Source: JASMHC01 sp964453855
Lineage (GTDB): Bacteria; Pseudomonadota; Alphaproteobacteria; Rhodobacterales; Rhodobacteraceae
Direction: 5' to 3'
NCBI GenBank assembly: GCA_964453855.1
Contig: CAYVRN010000038.1
Location: forward strand, 1-28,000
Length of the DNA: 28,000 bases
Each line of letters begins with the position of its first letter. The first letter of the stretch is position 1. Of this stretch, positions 7,313 to 16,027 are shown one piece after another. The position numbers and the translations under genes were made by a program. The notes under the pieces are model-generated. The model ran no database searches. It saw only the letters and a program-made list of their open reading frames with translations, and was not told where the DNA came from.

Positions 7313-8050
7313 CTGCTTGGGGGCACGGTTGAAGCAAGCGCCTTGGCGAGGCAGCTTTCCGAGGCCGGTGTTCAAGCTGTTATGTCCTTCGCGGGTCGGG
7401 TCGAGGCGCTCAAGCCGCAACCCTTGGCTACGCGTGTTGGCGGATTTGGTGGCGCCTGCGGGCTTGCGGTATACATCCGAGAAAACGGAATTACGCATGT
7501 GATTGACGCGACCCATCCGTTTGCCGCGCAGATGAGCCACAATGCAATTGCGGCTTGTTCGAAAACCAGAACGCCTTTGATCGCATTGACGCGCGCACCA
7601 TGGATGCCAACGGAAAAAGACCGATGGACCCGTGCAGCGGATATTTCGGATGCGGCGGAGCGTTTGGCTGGGGCGCCAAAGCGGGTTTTTTTGGCCGTCG
7701 GTCGTATGCACCTGAATGAGTTCATCCATCATCCGCAGCATTTTTATCTGTTGCGGCTGGTTGATCAACCGACCGAAGCGCTGGCGTTTCCCGACTATCA
7801 CGCGATCATCGCCCGGGGACCGTTTTCGTATGATGACGATCTCGCGCTTTTGCGTCAGTACGGCATTGACCTTGTCGTTTCGAAAAATGCTGGAGGCGGC
7901 GGATCGCGCTCGAAGATCGATGCGGCTAGGGACCTTGGAATAGAGGTATTGATGATCGACCGCCCGGATATTCCGCCGCGGCATGAAGTGCACAGCGCTG
8001 ATGAGGTTATGCGCTGGTTGAAGGATCACCCGACGGACCTCGGGGTATAA
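7295..8050 (+). CDS. cobK: CobK, precorrin-6A reductase
   Basis: CobK reduces precorrin-6A to precorrin-6B with NADPH, the step before CobL. The 251-residue protein starts 'MIQNLLLLGGTVEASALARQ', the family N-terminus, and has 'THVIDATHPFAAQMS' (67-81) and 'GRMHL', 'RGPFSYDDDL' and 'VSKNAGG', all typical of CobK/CbiJ. Unlike its neighbours it is on the plus strand. Its start overlaps the cobL start, and its end overlaps the cobJ end by 25 nt. GGAG 8 nt upstream is its ribosome site. It is therefore an antisense insert between cobJ and cobL. Confidence 0.95.
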   Translation: MIQNLLLLGGTVEASALARQLSEAGVQAVMSFAGRVEALKPQPLATRVGGFGGACGLAVYIRENGITHVIDATHPFAAQMSHNAIAACSKTRTPLIALTRAPWMPTEKDRWTRAADISDAAERLAGAPKRVFLAVGRMHLNEFIHHPQHFYLLRLVDQPTEALAFPDYHAIIARGPFSYDDDLALLRQYGIDLVVSKNAGGGGSRSKIDAARDLGIEVLMIDRPDIPPRHEVHSADEVMRWLKDHPTDLGV

Positions 8051-8775
8051 ACGATTGGCGAACCTTCGCGCTCGATGATCCGCGTTTGGGACGATCCCAC
8101 AATTACCATTGTGCGCATATCTGCCATATCCGGCGTGGTTTGATCCAGCGGGACAACGCGGATTTCCTCGTCTGGTCGCGAAACATTTCGGGCGAATATC
8201 ACTGGACGACTATCGCGGCATTCATCCTTGAGGATATCGAGCGTTTTGACAAACCCTTCGGGACGTGACTTCGATCTTGGATTATAAAAGGCCATCGCGA
8301 AATCGGCCTTTGCTGCAAGTCGCAACCGCTTTTCAATCAGCTCCCACGGCTTAAGGTTATCGCTCAAATTGATAGTGCAGAAATCGTGCCCTAAAGGAGC
8401 GCCAGCACGGGCCGAGGCCGCCAGCATAGCCGTGATCCCGGGTAACACCTGAATATCCAGATTGCGCCACTCTTTCGGGCCGTTCTCAACCGCTTCAAAC
8501 ACAGCCGAGGCCATGGCAAAAACGCCTGGATCGCCCGAGGATACAACAACAACATTCTTTCCCGCGCTCGCCATTTCCAGCGCATGTCGAGATCGGTCAA
8601 TCTCGACGCGATTATCACTGGGATGAAGGGTAAGACCCGGCCGTTCAGTCACGCGCGCGACGTAAGGGATATAGCCGACAATATCGGTTGCCTGATTTAA
8701 CACTGCCGTCACTTCAGGTGTCACCAGGTCGTCACTCCCAGGACCAAGTCCCGCGATATAAAGCGCGCCGGTCAC
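8026..8775 (-). CDS. cobJ: CobJ, precorrin-3B C17-methyltransferase
   Basis: CobJ methylates C-17 of precorrin-3B and completes ring contraction to precorrin-4. The 249-residue product begins 'TGALYIAGLGPGSDDLVTPE' after the initiator and has 'VVVSSGDPGVFAMASAV' (76-92) and 'VLPGITAMLAASARAGAPLG', diagnostic for CobJ/CbiH. The start is taken as GTG at 8775, forming a GTGA overlap with the cobI stop. Longer in-frame starts would run far into cobI without family similarity. The 3' end overlaps the cobK end on the other strand. Confidence 0.94.
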   Translation of the reverse strand: MTGALYIAGLGPGSDDLVTPEVTAVLNQATDIVGYIPYVARVTERPGLTLHPSDNRVEIDRSRHALEMASAGKNVVVVSSGDPGVFAMASAVFEAVENGPKEWRNLDIQVLPGITAMLAASARAGAPLGHDFCTINLSDNLKPWELIEKRLRLAAKADFAMAFYNPRSKSRPEGFVKTLDILKDECRDSRPVIFARNVSRPDEEIRVVPLDQTTPDMADMRTMVIVGSSQTRIIEREGSPIVYTPRSVG

Positions 8776-9500
8776 GGTCTGCGCCCCTGTCCATGCACGA
8801 CGATGATCGCAAAGTAGGGAGCAATTTCTTCTTTGATTTCTGTCACTTTTCGGACGGTCTGCTGGTGCATGGTGGCATATTCCACCAGCCAGGCATCGTT
8901 GTATTTGCCGGAAGCTTTCAAGGAACGGCATACCTTTTCCATGTTGCGCCCGATTTTCATCACCACAAGCGCATCTGTTTCCGCCATACGCTTTGTAAGT
9001 TCATATTCAGACAGCGTGCCGGCCAAAACGGTCAACACATCATCACCCCAAGTAATGGGCTGTTCGGTTGCTGTCCAAGCCCCTGACATACCGGTGATAG
9101 CTGGCACTACCTCGACCGGAACCTTGCCTTTCAAGCGGCTATATAGATGCATGAAGGAGCCGTAGAAAAACGGATCACCTTCGCACAATACCACAACGTC
9201 GTCTTCAAGCCGCGAGAGTTGGCGTAAGTAAGACGTGCAGCTTTCGTAAAACTCAGCCAGAATTTCGTTGTAGCGCGGATCATCCACCGGAATTTCGGTT
9301 GTTACAGGATATTCCATTGCAAACTCTTTGACGTCTGGGCGCAGCATACCTTCGACGATTTGCCGTGCTTGGCCCATGCGCCCCTTTTTGCGGAAATACG
9401 CGATGTTTTTGGCACCGCGCACCAGCCGGTCTGCACGTACACTCATCAGGTCAGGATCACCCGGTCCTAGACCCACGCCATATACTGTTCCCGCGCTCAT
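8772..9500 (-). CDS. cobI: CobI, precorrin-2 C20-methyltransferase
   Basis: CobI adds the third methyl group, at C-20 of precorrin-2, giving precorrin-3A. The 242-residue protein starts 'MSAGTVYGVGLGPGDPDLMS' and carries 'IAYFRKKGRMGQAR' (33-46) and 'LCEGDPFFYGSFMHLYSRL' (105-123), the classic CobI/CbiL signatures. The ATG at 9500 overlaps the cobH stop (ATGA) and defines the start better than the upstream in-frame codons inside cobH. Confidence 0.95.
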   Translation of the reverse strand: MSAGTVYGVGLGPGDPDLMSVRADRLVRGAKNIAYFRKKGRMGQARQIVEGMLRPDVKEFAMEYPVTTEIPVDDPRYNEILAEFYESCTSYLRQLSRLEDDVVVLCEGDPFFYGSFMHLYSRLKGKVPVEVVPAITGMSGAWTATEQPITWGDDVLTVLAGTLSEYELTKRMAETDALVVMKIGRNMEKVCRSLKASGKYNDAWLVEYATMHQQTVRKVTEIKEEIAPYFAIIVVHGQGRRP

Positions 9501-10126
9501 TCTTTTCGGCTCGCGATTGCGTTTATTGCGGCCACTGTGATGGCGCTGCCGCCAAGTCTGCCTTCGACGATGCAGCAAGGAACCGGTTGGTCTTTCCACA
9601 ACGCATCTTTGCTTTCAGCGGCGCCGATGAACCCGACAGGACAACCGATGATGGCAGCTGGACGAGGGCAGGTGGGGTCTTCCAGCATGTTCAGAAGATG
9701 GAACAAGGCGGTGGGCGCATTGCCGATCGCCACGACCGCGCCCTGAAGCTTGTCACGCCACAGTTCCAGCGCGGCTGCCGAGCGGGTATTACCCATTTGG
9801 GCTGCCAACTCGTGAATGCCCTCGGCGTGCAATGTGCAAAGAACTTCGTTGTTGGCGGGCAGGCGGGCGCGCGTCACGCCTTCGGATACCATGCGTGCAT
9901 CACACAGGATCGGGGCACCATTTTCTAGCGCACTTCGGGCTGCTTTGACAAAACCTGGCGAGAATTTTGCATATTTTTCAAGTCCGACCATGCCTGCAGC
10001 ATGGATCATACGCACCACAACCTGTTCTTCGTCCAGATCAAACTCAGCTAACTCAGCCTCACGACGGATCGTAGCAAAGCTTTCCTTATAGATGGCCGCG
10101 CCATCCTTTTCATAGTTGTACGGCAT
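9497..10126 (-). CDS. cobH: CobH, precorrin-8X methylmutase
   Basis: CobH moves the methyl group from C-11 to C-12 of precorrin-8X, giving hydrogenobyrinic acid, without cofactor. The 209-residue protein is of usual length. It contains the catalytic histidine in 'RMIHAAGMVGLEKY' (His42; His43 in the P. denitrificans enzyme) and the family segments 'ILCDARMVSEGVTR' and 'IGNAPTALFHLL'. The start ATG overlaps the cobG stop by one base (TGATG). Confidence 0.96.
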   Translation of the reverse strand: MPYNYEKDGAAIYKESFATIRREAELAEFDLDEEQVVVRMIHAAGMVGLEKYAKFSPGFVKAARSALENGAPILCDARMVSEGVTRARLPANNEVLCTLHAEGIHELAAQMGNTRSAAALELWRDKLQGAVVAIGNAPTALFHLLNMLEDPTCPRPAAIIGCPVGFIGAAESKDALWKDQPVPCCIVEGRLGGSAITVAAINAIASRKE

Positions 10127-11250
10127 CAGGTCAGATCCAGTTCTAAGATGTCTTCCGAAGATAATCCGGTTCGGCTTGGCTCATCCCACGCTGTGCCGCC
10201 CATCACAAGATCAAAACGGCCGTTTCGGCCAACAAGAACGACATCGGCAGGTGCGGGATGTGTGCAGCCTTTTGAACAACCGGATACGTGCAGGTGCCCC
10301 GGCCATCGACCGGCCAGTTTGCTAGCAAGTCGGCGGGTTTCCACGGTCGCTTGCGGGCAATAGGGCTTTCCTGCGCAGGAATCGACGTTCAAACGGGGGT
10401 CCTCAGGAGATGAAATCAGGGTCTCGAATGGGATTGCGGCTGCATCCCGCAACCAAACGCTTCGCCAAGGGGTGATGCGCAGAGAAGGTGCCAATTCAGC
10501 CAACTTGGCTAAATCATCAGCGGCCATCTGGCCAAAAGGAACAGCATACGCACATCCGCCATGCGTTAAGCCAGGACGGGTTGCGGATCGGGCGTCGGTT
10601 GGGGGTATGACTTGGAAATTTTCTGGAAGTTCGACCTGTTCAAGCAGCTTCGGCATGCGCCGAATGGTTTTAGTGCGGTTCTCTAAGAACCACTTGACCA
10701 ACGCTAGAGACTGTTCAACGGCTGTTTCTTCGCTGATCGCAAAGCCTCTGTCCACACCTTCGGCGCGCAGAATAGGCATTCCGTCAGCGTCGGTTTCAAA
10801 ACGGATGTCCGCAGGCACATCGCTCAGAATGCGTCTGTCGCCACAGTCAATTGCAAATCCAAATTTACCTGGGAAGTCAGGAAACCTATGTAGGTTTGCG
10901 ACCAATTGCTTGTAAATACGGTGTGAAAGATCATCAGTTTCGTAAAACGGTGTTAGAACTATATTTCTGCGTGGCTCAATTGCTGGGTCGCTATCCAACA
11001 GAGATATATCATTCAATTCCTGAACGAGACTGAGATAGCTATCGTCTGATACGCCCCGTATCTGGAGGTTAGCGCGATTTGTTAGATCAATGAAACCATT
11101 GCCATATTTCAGAGACGCATCTGCCATACCCCTTGCCTGATGAGCGGATATTTCGGCGGCAAGGGGGCGGACGCGTACAACCAAACCGTCACCGGACATC
11201 ATCGGTTTAAAAGCGCCGGGGCACCAACCCTGTACGATGGGGTCGTTCAT
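10126..11250 (-). CDS. cobG: CobG, precorrin-3B synthase (Fe-S monooxygenase)
   Basis: CobG hydroxylates precorrin-3A at C-20 with O2 and forms the gamma-lactone, the oxygen-requiring step that marks the aerobic route. The 374-residue protein is built like sulfite/nitrite reductase. 'GWCPGAFKPMMSGDGL' opens the N-terminal part (8-23). The [4Fe-4S] ligands are Cys292, Cys298, Cys325 and Cys329 in C-x5-C and C-x3-C pairs ('SCAGKPYCPQA', 'SGCSKGCTHP'). Having CobG distinguishes it from relatives such as Rhodobacter capsulatus that use CobZ. The ATG at 11250 overlaps the cobN stop (ATGA) and was preferred to an upstream start inside cobN. Confidence 0.95.
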   Translation of the reverse strand: MNDPIVQGWCPGAFKPMMSGDGLVVRVRPLAAEISAHQARGMADASLKYGNGFIDLTNRANLQIRGVSDDSYLSLVQELNDISLLDSDPAIEPRRNIVLTPFYETDDLSHRIYKQLVANLHRFPDFPGKFGFAIDCGDRRILSDVPADIRFETDADGMPILRAEGVDRGFAISEETAVEQSLALVKWFLENRTKTIRRMPKLLEQVELPENFQVIPPTDARSATRPGLTHGGCAYAVPFGQMAADDLAKLAELAPSLRITPWRSVWLRDAAAIPFETLISSPEDPRLNVDSCAGKPYCPQATVETRRLASKLAGRWPGHLHVSGCSKGCTHPAPADVVLVGRNGRFDLVMGGTAWDEPSRTGLSSEDILELDLT

Positions 11251-14200
11251 GTCAGTCTCTCGATATCTGCAAGGATAGAGTTTCTCCGCGTTTGCCACAG
11301 GCCTGCTTCATGCAAAGCTGCAAACCTGTCTCTAAGTGCCTGTAAGGCCTTGGGATTGGCGTCTTGCATAAAGGCCACCACATCATCGTTGCCTAATGTG
11401 GCGTCGTGATATGCGTCGAACAGATGCGGGCCGACTGCATCTGCAAGATGTGCGAATGCCCCCAAGTGATCCAATGTGGCTGCGATTTCGGCTGCTCCGC
11501 GGAATCCATGGCGTTGCATTCCCGCAATCCAGCTGGGATTGGTGGCACGGGCATGAACGACGCGGGCAACTTCTTCTTTCAAAGTGCGGGCGCGTGGATT
11601 GCTTGGGTCCGTATTATCGAGATGATAGAGTGCTGCTTTGCCACCAGTTTGGGCTTTTGCCGCAGCAAATCCGGCCTCGTGCGTTGCATAGTCCTCGGCC
11701 AAAAGGATGTCGGTTTCTTGCAAATCTTGCAAGTGAACAAAGCTGTCGGACTTGGCAACCAGCTCGGCGATGCCGTCAAGATCGCGTTTTGTGCTTTTAC
11801 CGTCGGTCCCCCAGCTTGAAGCTGCAAGCCAAGCTTTTCCAGCATCTGCACGGGCTGTTTCTGTGTAATCGTCGACCAATTCGCCCATGCCTACGCCATA
11901 GCTGCCCGGGGCAGGACCGAAAACGCGATAACCCGTATTTTTGCCTACGAAGGGGTTCCAATCCGGCGCTTCATCGCGCGCGGCCAAGGCCGAAATAGCC
12001 TGAGCGAACAGCGTGGAGAGGTTAGGAAATACATCACGGAACAGGCCAGAAACCCGCAAGGTTACGTCTAGTCGAGGGCGTTCCAGTTCAGCAATTGGAA
12101 TGATTTCAACGCCGTTGACGCGCTCTGACCCTTTATCCCATACTGGTTTTGCCCCAAGCAGATGCAGCGCCATAGCAAATTCTTCGCCGGCTGTACGCAT
12201 AGTGGCCGAGCCCCAAAGGTCAACGATAAGCCCCTTGGGATAGTCTCCTTCTTCCTGCAAGTGACGACGCACGAGTTCCTCGGCCAGACGCACCCCTTGT
12301 GCATAGGCTGAACGCGTTGGAACCGAACGCGGGTCGGTGGTGTATAAGTTTCGGCCAGTTGGTAAAACGTCTGACTGGCGACGATGCGGAGAGCCCGAAG
12401 GACCTGCCTCGATGCGTTTCCCGTCCAAGGCATCAAGCAGAGCGTGGCGTTCGGTGGTGATCGACGAGGTCGGGTCAAACGGCCCGGCAACCTTTGGCAT
12501 GCGCCCCCAGATATGCAGACCGTCTCCAAATTGTGCCTCTTTGATGTCGCAGACGAAGCGGTCTATGCGGGTGATCGCTTCGGAAGTCGAAATGTTGTCT
12601 GTGATACCAAGGTCGGCTTCAACACCCAAAGCCCGGGCTTCGTCTCGGATGTCTGCCTGCAACCTGTCTCGGCGTTTCGGGTCCAAGCCGTCGGCATTTG
12701 AAAACTCGTCCAGCAAGGCTTCCAATCCGCACATGCGCGCGGGCGTTTCACTGTCTTTCAGCGCCGGAGGGATATGGCCAAGCGTAACCGCCCCGATCCT
12801 GCGTTTGGCCTGTGCCGCTTCGCCAGGGTCGTTGACAATGAAAGGATAAATGACGGGAAGATTGCCGATCAACGCTTGAGGCCAACAAAGGCCGGAAAGC
12901 GCAACCGATTTCCCCGGCAACCATTCCAGAGTGCCATGCGCTCCAATGTGGATCAGCGCATCGATATCCTGAGTCTGTCTAAGGTAAAGGTAAAAAGCAA
13001 CATAGGCATGGCGTGGTGTGCGGCTTAGATCGTGGTAGTCGTTGTCACGTGTTTTCGGTGTTCCGCGTTCTGGTTGCAGAGCGATCAGGACGTTGCCGCG
13101 TCGCACGGCGGGCAAAAAGAATGCGCCGTCTTGAAAGTTTGCATCGTCTTCTGGCTTTCCCCAAGCGGCAAAAAGATCGTCACGCAAAGATTGCGGCAAA
13201 GTGGAAAGCGCAGTTTGATAGGTGCCGATAGGAATGGAGACCGTTTCCTGAGTCAACGCTTGCTCTAAAGAGGCCGCTAGCTCAGTGTCATAACCAGCTT
13301 CAGACAAATCTTGCAGAACCGCTTCGGTCGAAGCTAATGCGTCAAGCCCCACCGCATGGGCCATCTGCCAATCGCGGCCTGGATAGGTGGACAATATTAC
13401 AGCCAACTTTTTGTCGGCGCGGTCTTTTTGAGCCAACTGAATCCAGCCATCTACACGTTCTACGATCTGAGCGATTTGAACTTTGTCCGCTTGATGCGCG
13501 ATGCGAGTATACTCCAGAGCCGCATCGCTTTCTCCGGCCTCTTTAAAGCTGGAAACTCCGGCAAAGATACGTCCGTCCACTTCGGGCAGCACAACATGCA
13601 TTGCCAAATCCGCAGGCGACAAACCGCGTTCGGCGTCGGCCCATGACTTACGGTCTGATGTCGCAAGCGCTACCTGAAAGACAGGAAAGTCTGCTATGTC
13701 CAGAGGAGAGCTTCCAGCGTTACCTTTGCCCGAGAATGCCGTTAGATTGACAATAGCGGCAGGCGCCAACTCTTTGATTTTGGCCTCTATCCATTCTGCC
13801 GCCTGACGGGCTTTCAGGGACGGTGCAAACAGCCCCAGCACCTCGTATCCCTTGCTGCGGAATGCATTGAACAAGGACTTGACCGGATCAAGATCGGCCG
13901 AAACCAGATAGGATCGGTAGAATGTCAGGATAATCAAAGGTTTGTCGGTTGAGCATTGAGCGTGTGTCGGGCCGGTTTCCGGTGTCCACGCGCCGAAAGC
14001 GGGAAGCGACTTGGAACCTTGAACAGGTCCAGCATACAGACCAGCGGCAAGAGAAAGCTGCGCAAGTGCGGCATGGGCTGCGACTTCGCCGCCCTGGTCG
14101 CACAAATGGGTCAAGCGATGCAGAGTGGACTTTGGCAAAGTGGAATAGGCATCCAGCCGTTCGTCAGGGCGACCGTCTGCTGGAAGTACCGCCAAAGCCA

Positions 14201-14525
14201 TTCCTTTTTGTTTGGCAAGTTCAAAAACCTGCTCAAGCCCGTATGCCCAGTAAGGGACGCCACCGATCAGACGGATCAAGATGCCTTTAGCTCCTGAAAG
14301 CGTCTGCTCGATGTAGGTATCCACTGAGAGCGGGTGCTTAAGTTGAGAAAGGTTTGCCAATCGAAGCGAAGGTAACTTGCCTTCGGACCGATGCCAACCG
14401 GCCGCGAATGCGCCAAGGTCACTATCCGAAAATGACAGGACCACAAGATCGGCAGGGCTGTGGCCAAGATCGCGAGGCGTCTCGGATTCCTCAAGCCCAT
14501 GACTTTCGCGAAAGACGACGTGCAT
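11247..14525 (-). CDS. cobN: CobN, cobaltochelatase large subunit
   Basis: CobN is the porphyrin-type binding subunit of the ATP-dependent CobNST chelatase, which inserts Co2+ into hydrogenobyrinate a,c-diamide; it is homologous to the BchH magnesium chelatase subunit. The 1092-residue protein shows the conserved 'HIGAHGTLEWLPGKSVAL' region (about 526-543), 'RTPRHAYVAFYLYLR' and 'GLIVDLWGSATMRTAGEE'. It is somewhat shorter than the roughly 1270-residue P. denitrificans protein but looks intact from N- to C-terminus. It sits between cobW (3 nt gap) and cobG (ATGA overlap). The partner AAA+ and MIDAS-type subunits CobS and CobT are not in this window. Confidence 0.96.
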   Translation of the reverse strand: MHVVFRESHGLEESETPRDLGHSPADLVVLSFSDSDLGAFAAGWHRSEGKLPSLRLANLSQLKHPLSVDTYIEQTLSGAKGILIRLIGGVPYWAYGLEQVFELAKQKGMALAVLPADGRPDERLDAYSTLPKSTLHRLTHLCDQGGEVAAHAALAQLSLAAGLYAGPVQGSKSLPAFGAWTPETGPTHAQCSTDKPLIILTFYRSYLVSADLDPVKSLFNAFRSKGYEVLGLFAPSLKARQAAEWIEAKIKELAPAAIVNLTAFSGKGNAGSSPLDIADFPVFQVALATSDRKSWADAERGLSPADLAMHVVLPEVDGRIFAGVSSFKEAGESDAALEYTRIAHQADKVQIAQIVERVDGWIQLAQKDRADKKLAVILSTYPGRDWQMAHAVGLDALASTEAVLQDLSEAGYDTELAASLEQALTQETVSIPIGTYQTALSTLPQSLRDDLFAAWGKPEDDANFQDGAFFLPAVRRGNVLIALQPERGTPKTRDNDYHDLSRTPRHAYVAFYLYLRQTQDIDALIHIGAHGTLEWLPGKSVALSGLCWPQALIGNLPVIYPFIVNDPGEAAQAKRRIGAVTLGHIPPALKDSETPARMCGLEALLDEFSNADGLDPKRRDRLQADIRDEARALGVEADLGITDNISTSEAITRIDRFVCDIKEAQFGDGLHIWGRMPKVAGPFDPTSSITTERHALLDALDGKRIEAGPSGSPHRRQSDVLPTGRNLYTTDPRSVPTRSAYAQGVRLAEELVRRHLQEEGDYPKGLIVDLWGSATMRTAGEEFAMALHLLGAKPVWDKGSERVNGVEIIPIAELERPRLDVTLRVSGLFRDVFPNLSTLFAQAISALAARDEAPDWNPFVGKNTGYRVFGPAPGSYGVGMGELVDDYTETARADAGKAWLAASSWGTDGKSTKRDLDGIAELVAKSDSFVHLQDLQETDILLAEDYATHEAGFAAAKAQTGGKAALYHLDNTDPSNPRARTLKEEVARVVHARATNPSWIAGMQRHGFRGAAEIAATLDHLGAFAHLADAVGPHLFDAYHDATLGNDDVVAFMQDANPKALQALRDRFAALHEAGLWQTRRNSILADIERLT

Positions 14526-14528
14526 CGG

Positions 14529-15566
14529 TTAGCCTTTCAGAACGCCTTCGATCGCCGCGCGGTCTATGTCGTCATGTTCCGCGATCACGACCAGTTTACC
14601 CTTACGGCCTTCTTCCGGTTTCCAAGGCCGATCAAATTGTGCACGAACACGGGCGCCCACGGCTTGCACAAGAAGGCGCATCGGCTTGCCTTGAATGGCT
14701 GCATAACCTTTGACTCGTAGAATGTTGTTATCATTTGCTAGTTTTTCGATTTTAGCAGTTAGCTCAGTGGCGTCAGGAAGTTCGTTCAACTCAACCACGA
14801 TACTTTCAAAATCATCATGCTCGTGATCGAAATGACCGTCGTGATGGCTAGGGCGAGAATCCATGTCATCCTCAGCGGCAGCTTCCAAACCAAGGATAAC
14901 CCGAGGGTCAACGACACCTTCGGCAACTTCGACAATGGGAAGCGGGCGCGGGGCTTCGGCGTGGATGATCTCTTTGGCTTTTGCCACTCCTTCGGGACCA
15001 GCAAGATCAGGTTTTGTTAGAAGGATGATATCTGCGCAGGAAATCTGGTCTTCAAACACTTCCGACAGCGGTGTTTCGTGGTCGATGCTGTCGTCGGCCA
15101 AGCGCTGAGCATCCACGGCTTCAACATTCGGCGCAAAGCGACCAGCGGCGACAGCTTCGGCATCAGCTAGTGCGATCACGCCGTCTACGGTGATTTTCGA
15201 GCGGATATCAGGCCAATCGAACGCTTTCAGTAACGGTTTGGGTAAAGCCAGACCCGAAGTTTCGATGAGGATGTGTTCGGGGCGAGGCTCAATTGCCATC
15301 AGTGCCTCGATCGTCGGGATGAAATCGTCCGCCACGGTGCAACAGATGCAGCCGTTTGCTAATTCCATAATGTTTTCGGCGGGGCACTCGGGGATCGCGC
15401 AGGATTTTAAAATCTCGCCGTCCACGCCAACATCTCCGAACTCGTTGACGATGACTGCTAGACGTTTACCCCCCGGGTTCTGCATAAGGTGCCGAACAAG
15501 AGTTGTTTTGCCAGAACCTAGAAAGCCGGTGATGACAGTGACGGGAAGTTTGGCGAGGTCAGACAT
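14529..15566 (-). CDS. cobW: CobW, GTPase metallochaperone of the cobalamin pathway
   Basis: A G3E-family P-loop GTPase thought to deliver cobalt for corrin insertion. The 345-residue protein has Walker A 'GFLGSGKTT' (14-22) and the metal-binding CxCC motif 'NGCICC' (71-76). It has 'ETSGLALP' (102-109) and a His-rich stretch, 'HHDGHFDHEH' (241-250), ahead of the C-terminal CobW domain. The ATG at 15566 overlaps the DUF1636 gene by 8 nt; an earlier in-frame start would lie inside that gene. Its place directly before cobN, behind a B12 riboswitch, supports the cobalt-specific role rather than a zinc role. Confidence 0.95.
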   Translation of the reverse strand: MSDLAKLPVTVITGFLGSGKTTLVRHLMQNPGGKRLAVIVNEFGDVGVDGEILKSCAIPECPAENIMELANGCICCTVADDFIPTIEALMAIEPRPEHILIETSGLALPKPLLKAFDWPDIRSKITVDGVIALADAEAVAAGRFAPNVEAVDAQRLADDSIDHETPLSEVFEDQISCADIILLTKPDLAGPEGVAKAKEIIHAEAPRPLPIVEVAEGVVDPRVILGLEAAAEDDMDSRPSHHDGHFDHEHDDFESIVVELNELPDATELTAKIEKLANDNNILRVKGYAAIQGKPMRLLVQAVGARVRAQFDRPWKPEEGRKGKLVVIAEHDDIDRAAIEGVLKG

Positions 15567-15942
15567 TCGGGATCTCCAGAGGTGGAATGCGTGCGATGCA
15601 GTTTTTACGGAAATGTTCGGGGCGTTCGCGCCAAGGGACAAGACCGTCTTCTGATGCGTGGTATTTGGTGGTGCCGTCTACAATTGTGTCCACAGCTCCA
15701 TTGGCAGGATCAAAGCGGCCGTAGACATAAGTCCATTTTCCAGCGCTCCGCAGAACGACAGAGCATCCTTCTTTACAATTAGACAAACACTCGACGGGTT
15801 TTAACACGACGCCTTCGGGTAGCGCAGATTGCGACAAGGCATCGAATAATTGCACACCCGGTCGCGGGCCTTCGATGTCGGTTGGCATTCCCATCCTGCA
15901 GGTTGTGCAGACAAGCAGTTCGGTTTCCCGTAGTGCGGTCAT
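15559..15942 (-). CDS. DUF1636 family putative metal-binding protein (copy 2)
   Basis: A 127-residue cytosolic protein, first gene behind riboswitch 2. It has the DUF1636 cysteine layout: 'VCTTCRMG' (Cys12, Cys15) and 'ECLSNCKEGCSVVL' (Cys52, Cys56, Cys60), the second cluster resembling the C-x3-C of thioredoxin-like [2Fe-2S] proteins. One more cysteine is at 115. Function is not established. Cotranscription and 8-nt overlap with cobW suggest a metal or redox role in cobalt delivery. The ATG at 15942, with AAGGAT seven bases upstream, is preferred over an in-frame TTG nine codons earlier. It is a paralogue of the gene at 184-549, with low overall similarity outside the cysteines. Confidence 0.82.
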   Translation of the reverse strand: MTALRETELLVCTTCRMGMPTDIEGPRPGVQLFDALSQSALPEGVVLKPVECLSNCKEGCSVVLRSAGKWTYVYGRFDPANGAVDTIVDGTTKYHASEDGLVPWRERPEHFRKNCIARIPPLEIPNV

Positions 15943-15972
15943 CAGGTTATCCTTGCTTGGGCGGGGCAAAGA

Positions 15973-16013
15973 ACGGGGGACCGATGGTCAAACCCGCCTC
16001 CGGAAACCCCCGT
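15973..16013 (-). promoter_or_regulatory. expression-platform stem of riboswitch 2
   Basis: Between the aptamer and the DUF1636 start, the minus strand has ACGGGGG (16007-16013) and CCCCCGT (15973-15979), a perfect 7-bp GC-rich stem with a 27-nt loop. TTCTTTG follows rather than a clean U run. It could act as a weak terminator or block access to the downstream ribosome site; only the pairing potential is seen. Confidence 0.45.
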
Positions 16014-16027
16014 CCGGTTCACGTTTC

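Noticed and set aside
7289..8029. 246-codon open frame on the minus strand opposite cobK
   Set aside because: It is exactly antisense to cobK, shows no recognisable motif and has a biased composition; treated as a shadow frame even though it follows the cob operon direction.
9365..9928. 187-codon plus-strand open frame across the cobI/cobH junction
   Set aside because: Antisense to two solid genes and without domain features.
11396..11998. 200-codon plus-strand open frame within cobN
   Set aside because: Lies entirely opposite cobN, rich in Arg/Cys/Pro typical of shadow frames, with no ribosome site or family resemblance.
11247..14525. cobN as a truncated gene because it is shorter than the P. 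denitrificans protein
   Set aside because: The frame is uninterrupted, has conserved N-terminal, central and C-terminal segments, and fits its neighbours with a 3-nt gap and an ATGA overlap; shorter CobN proteins are plausible in this group.
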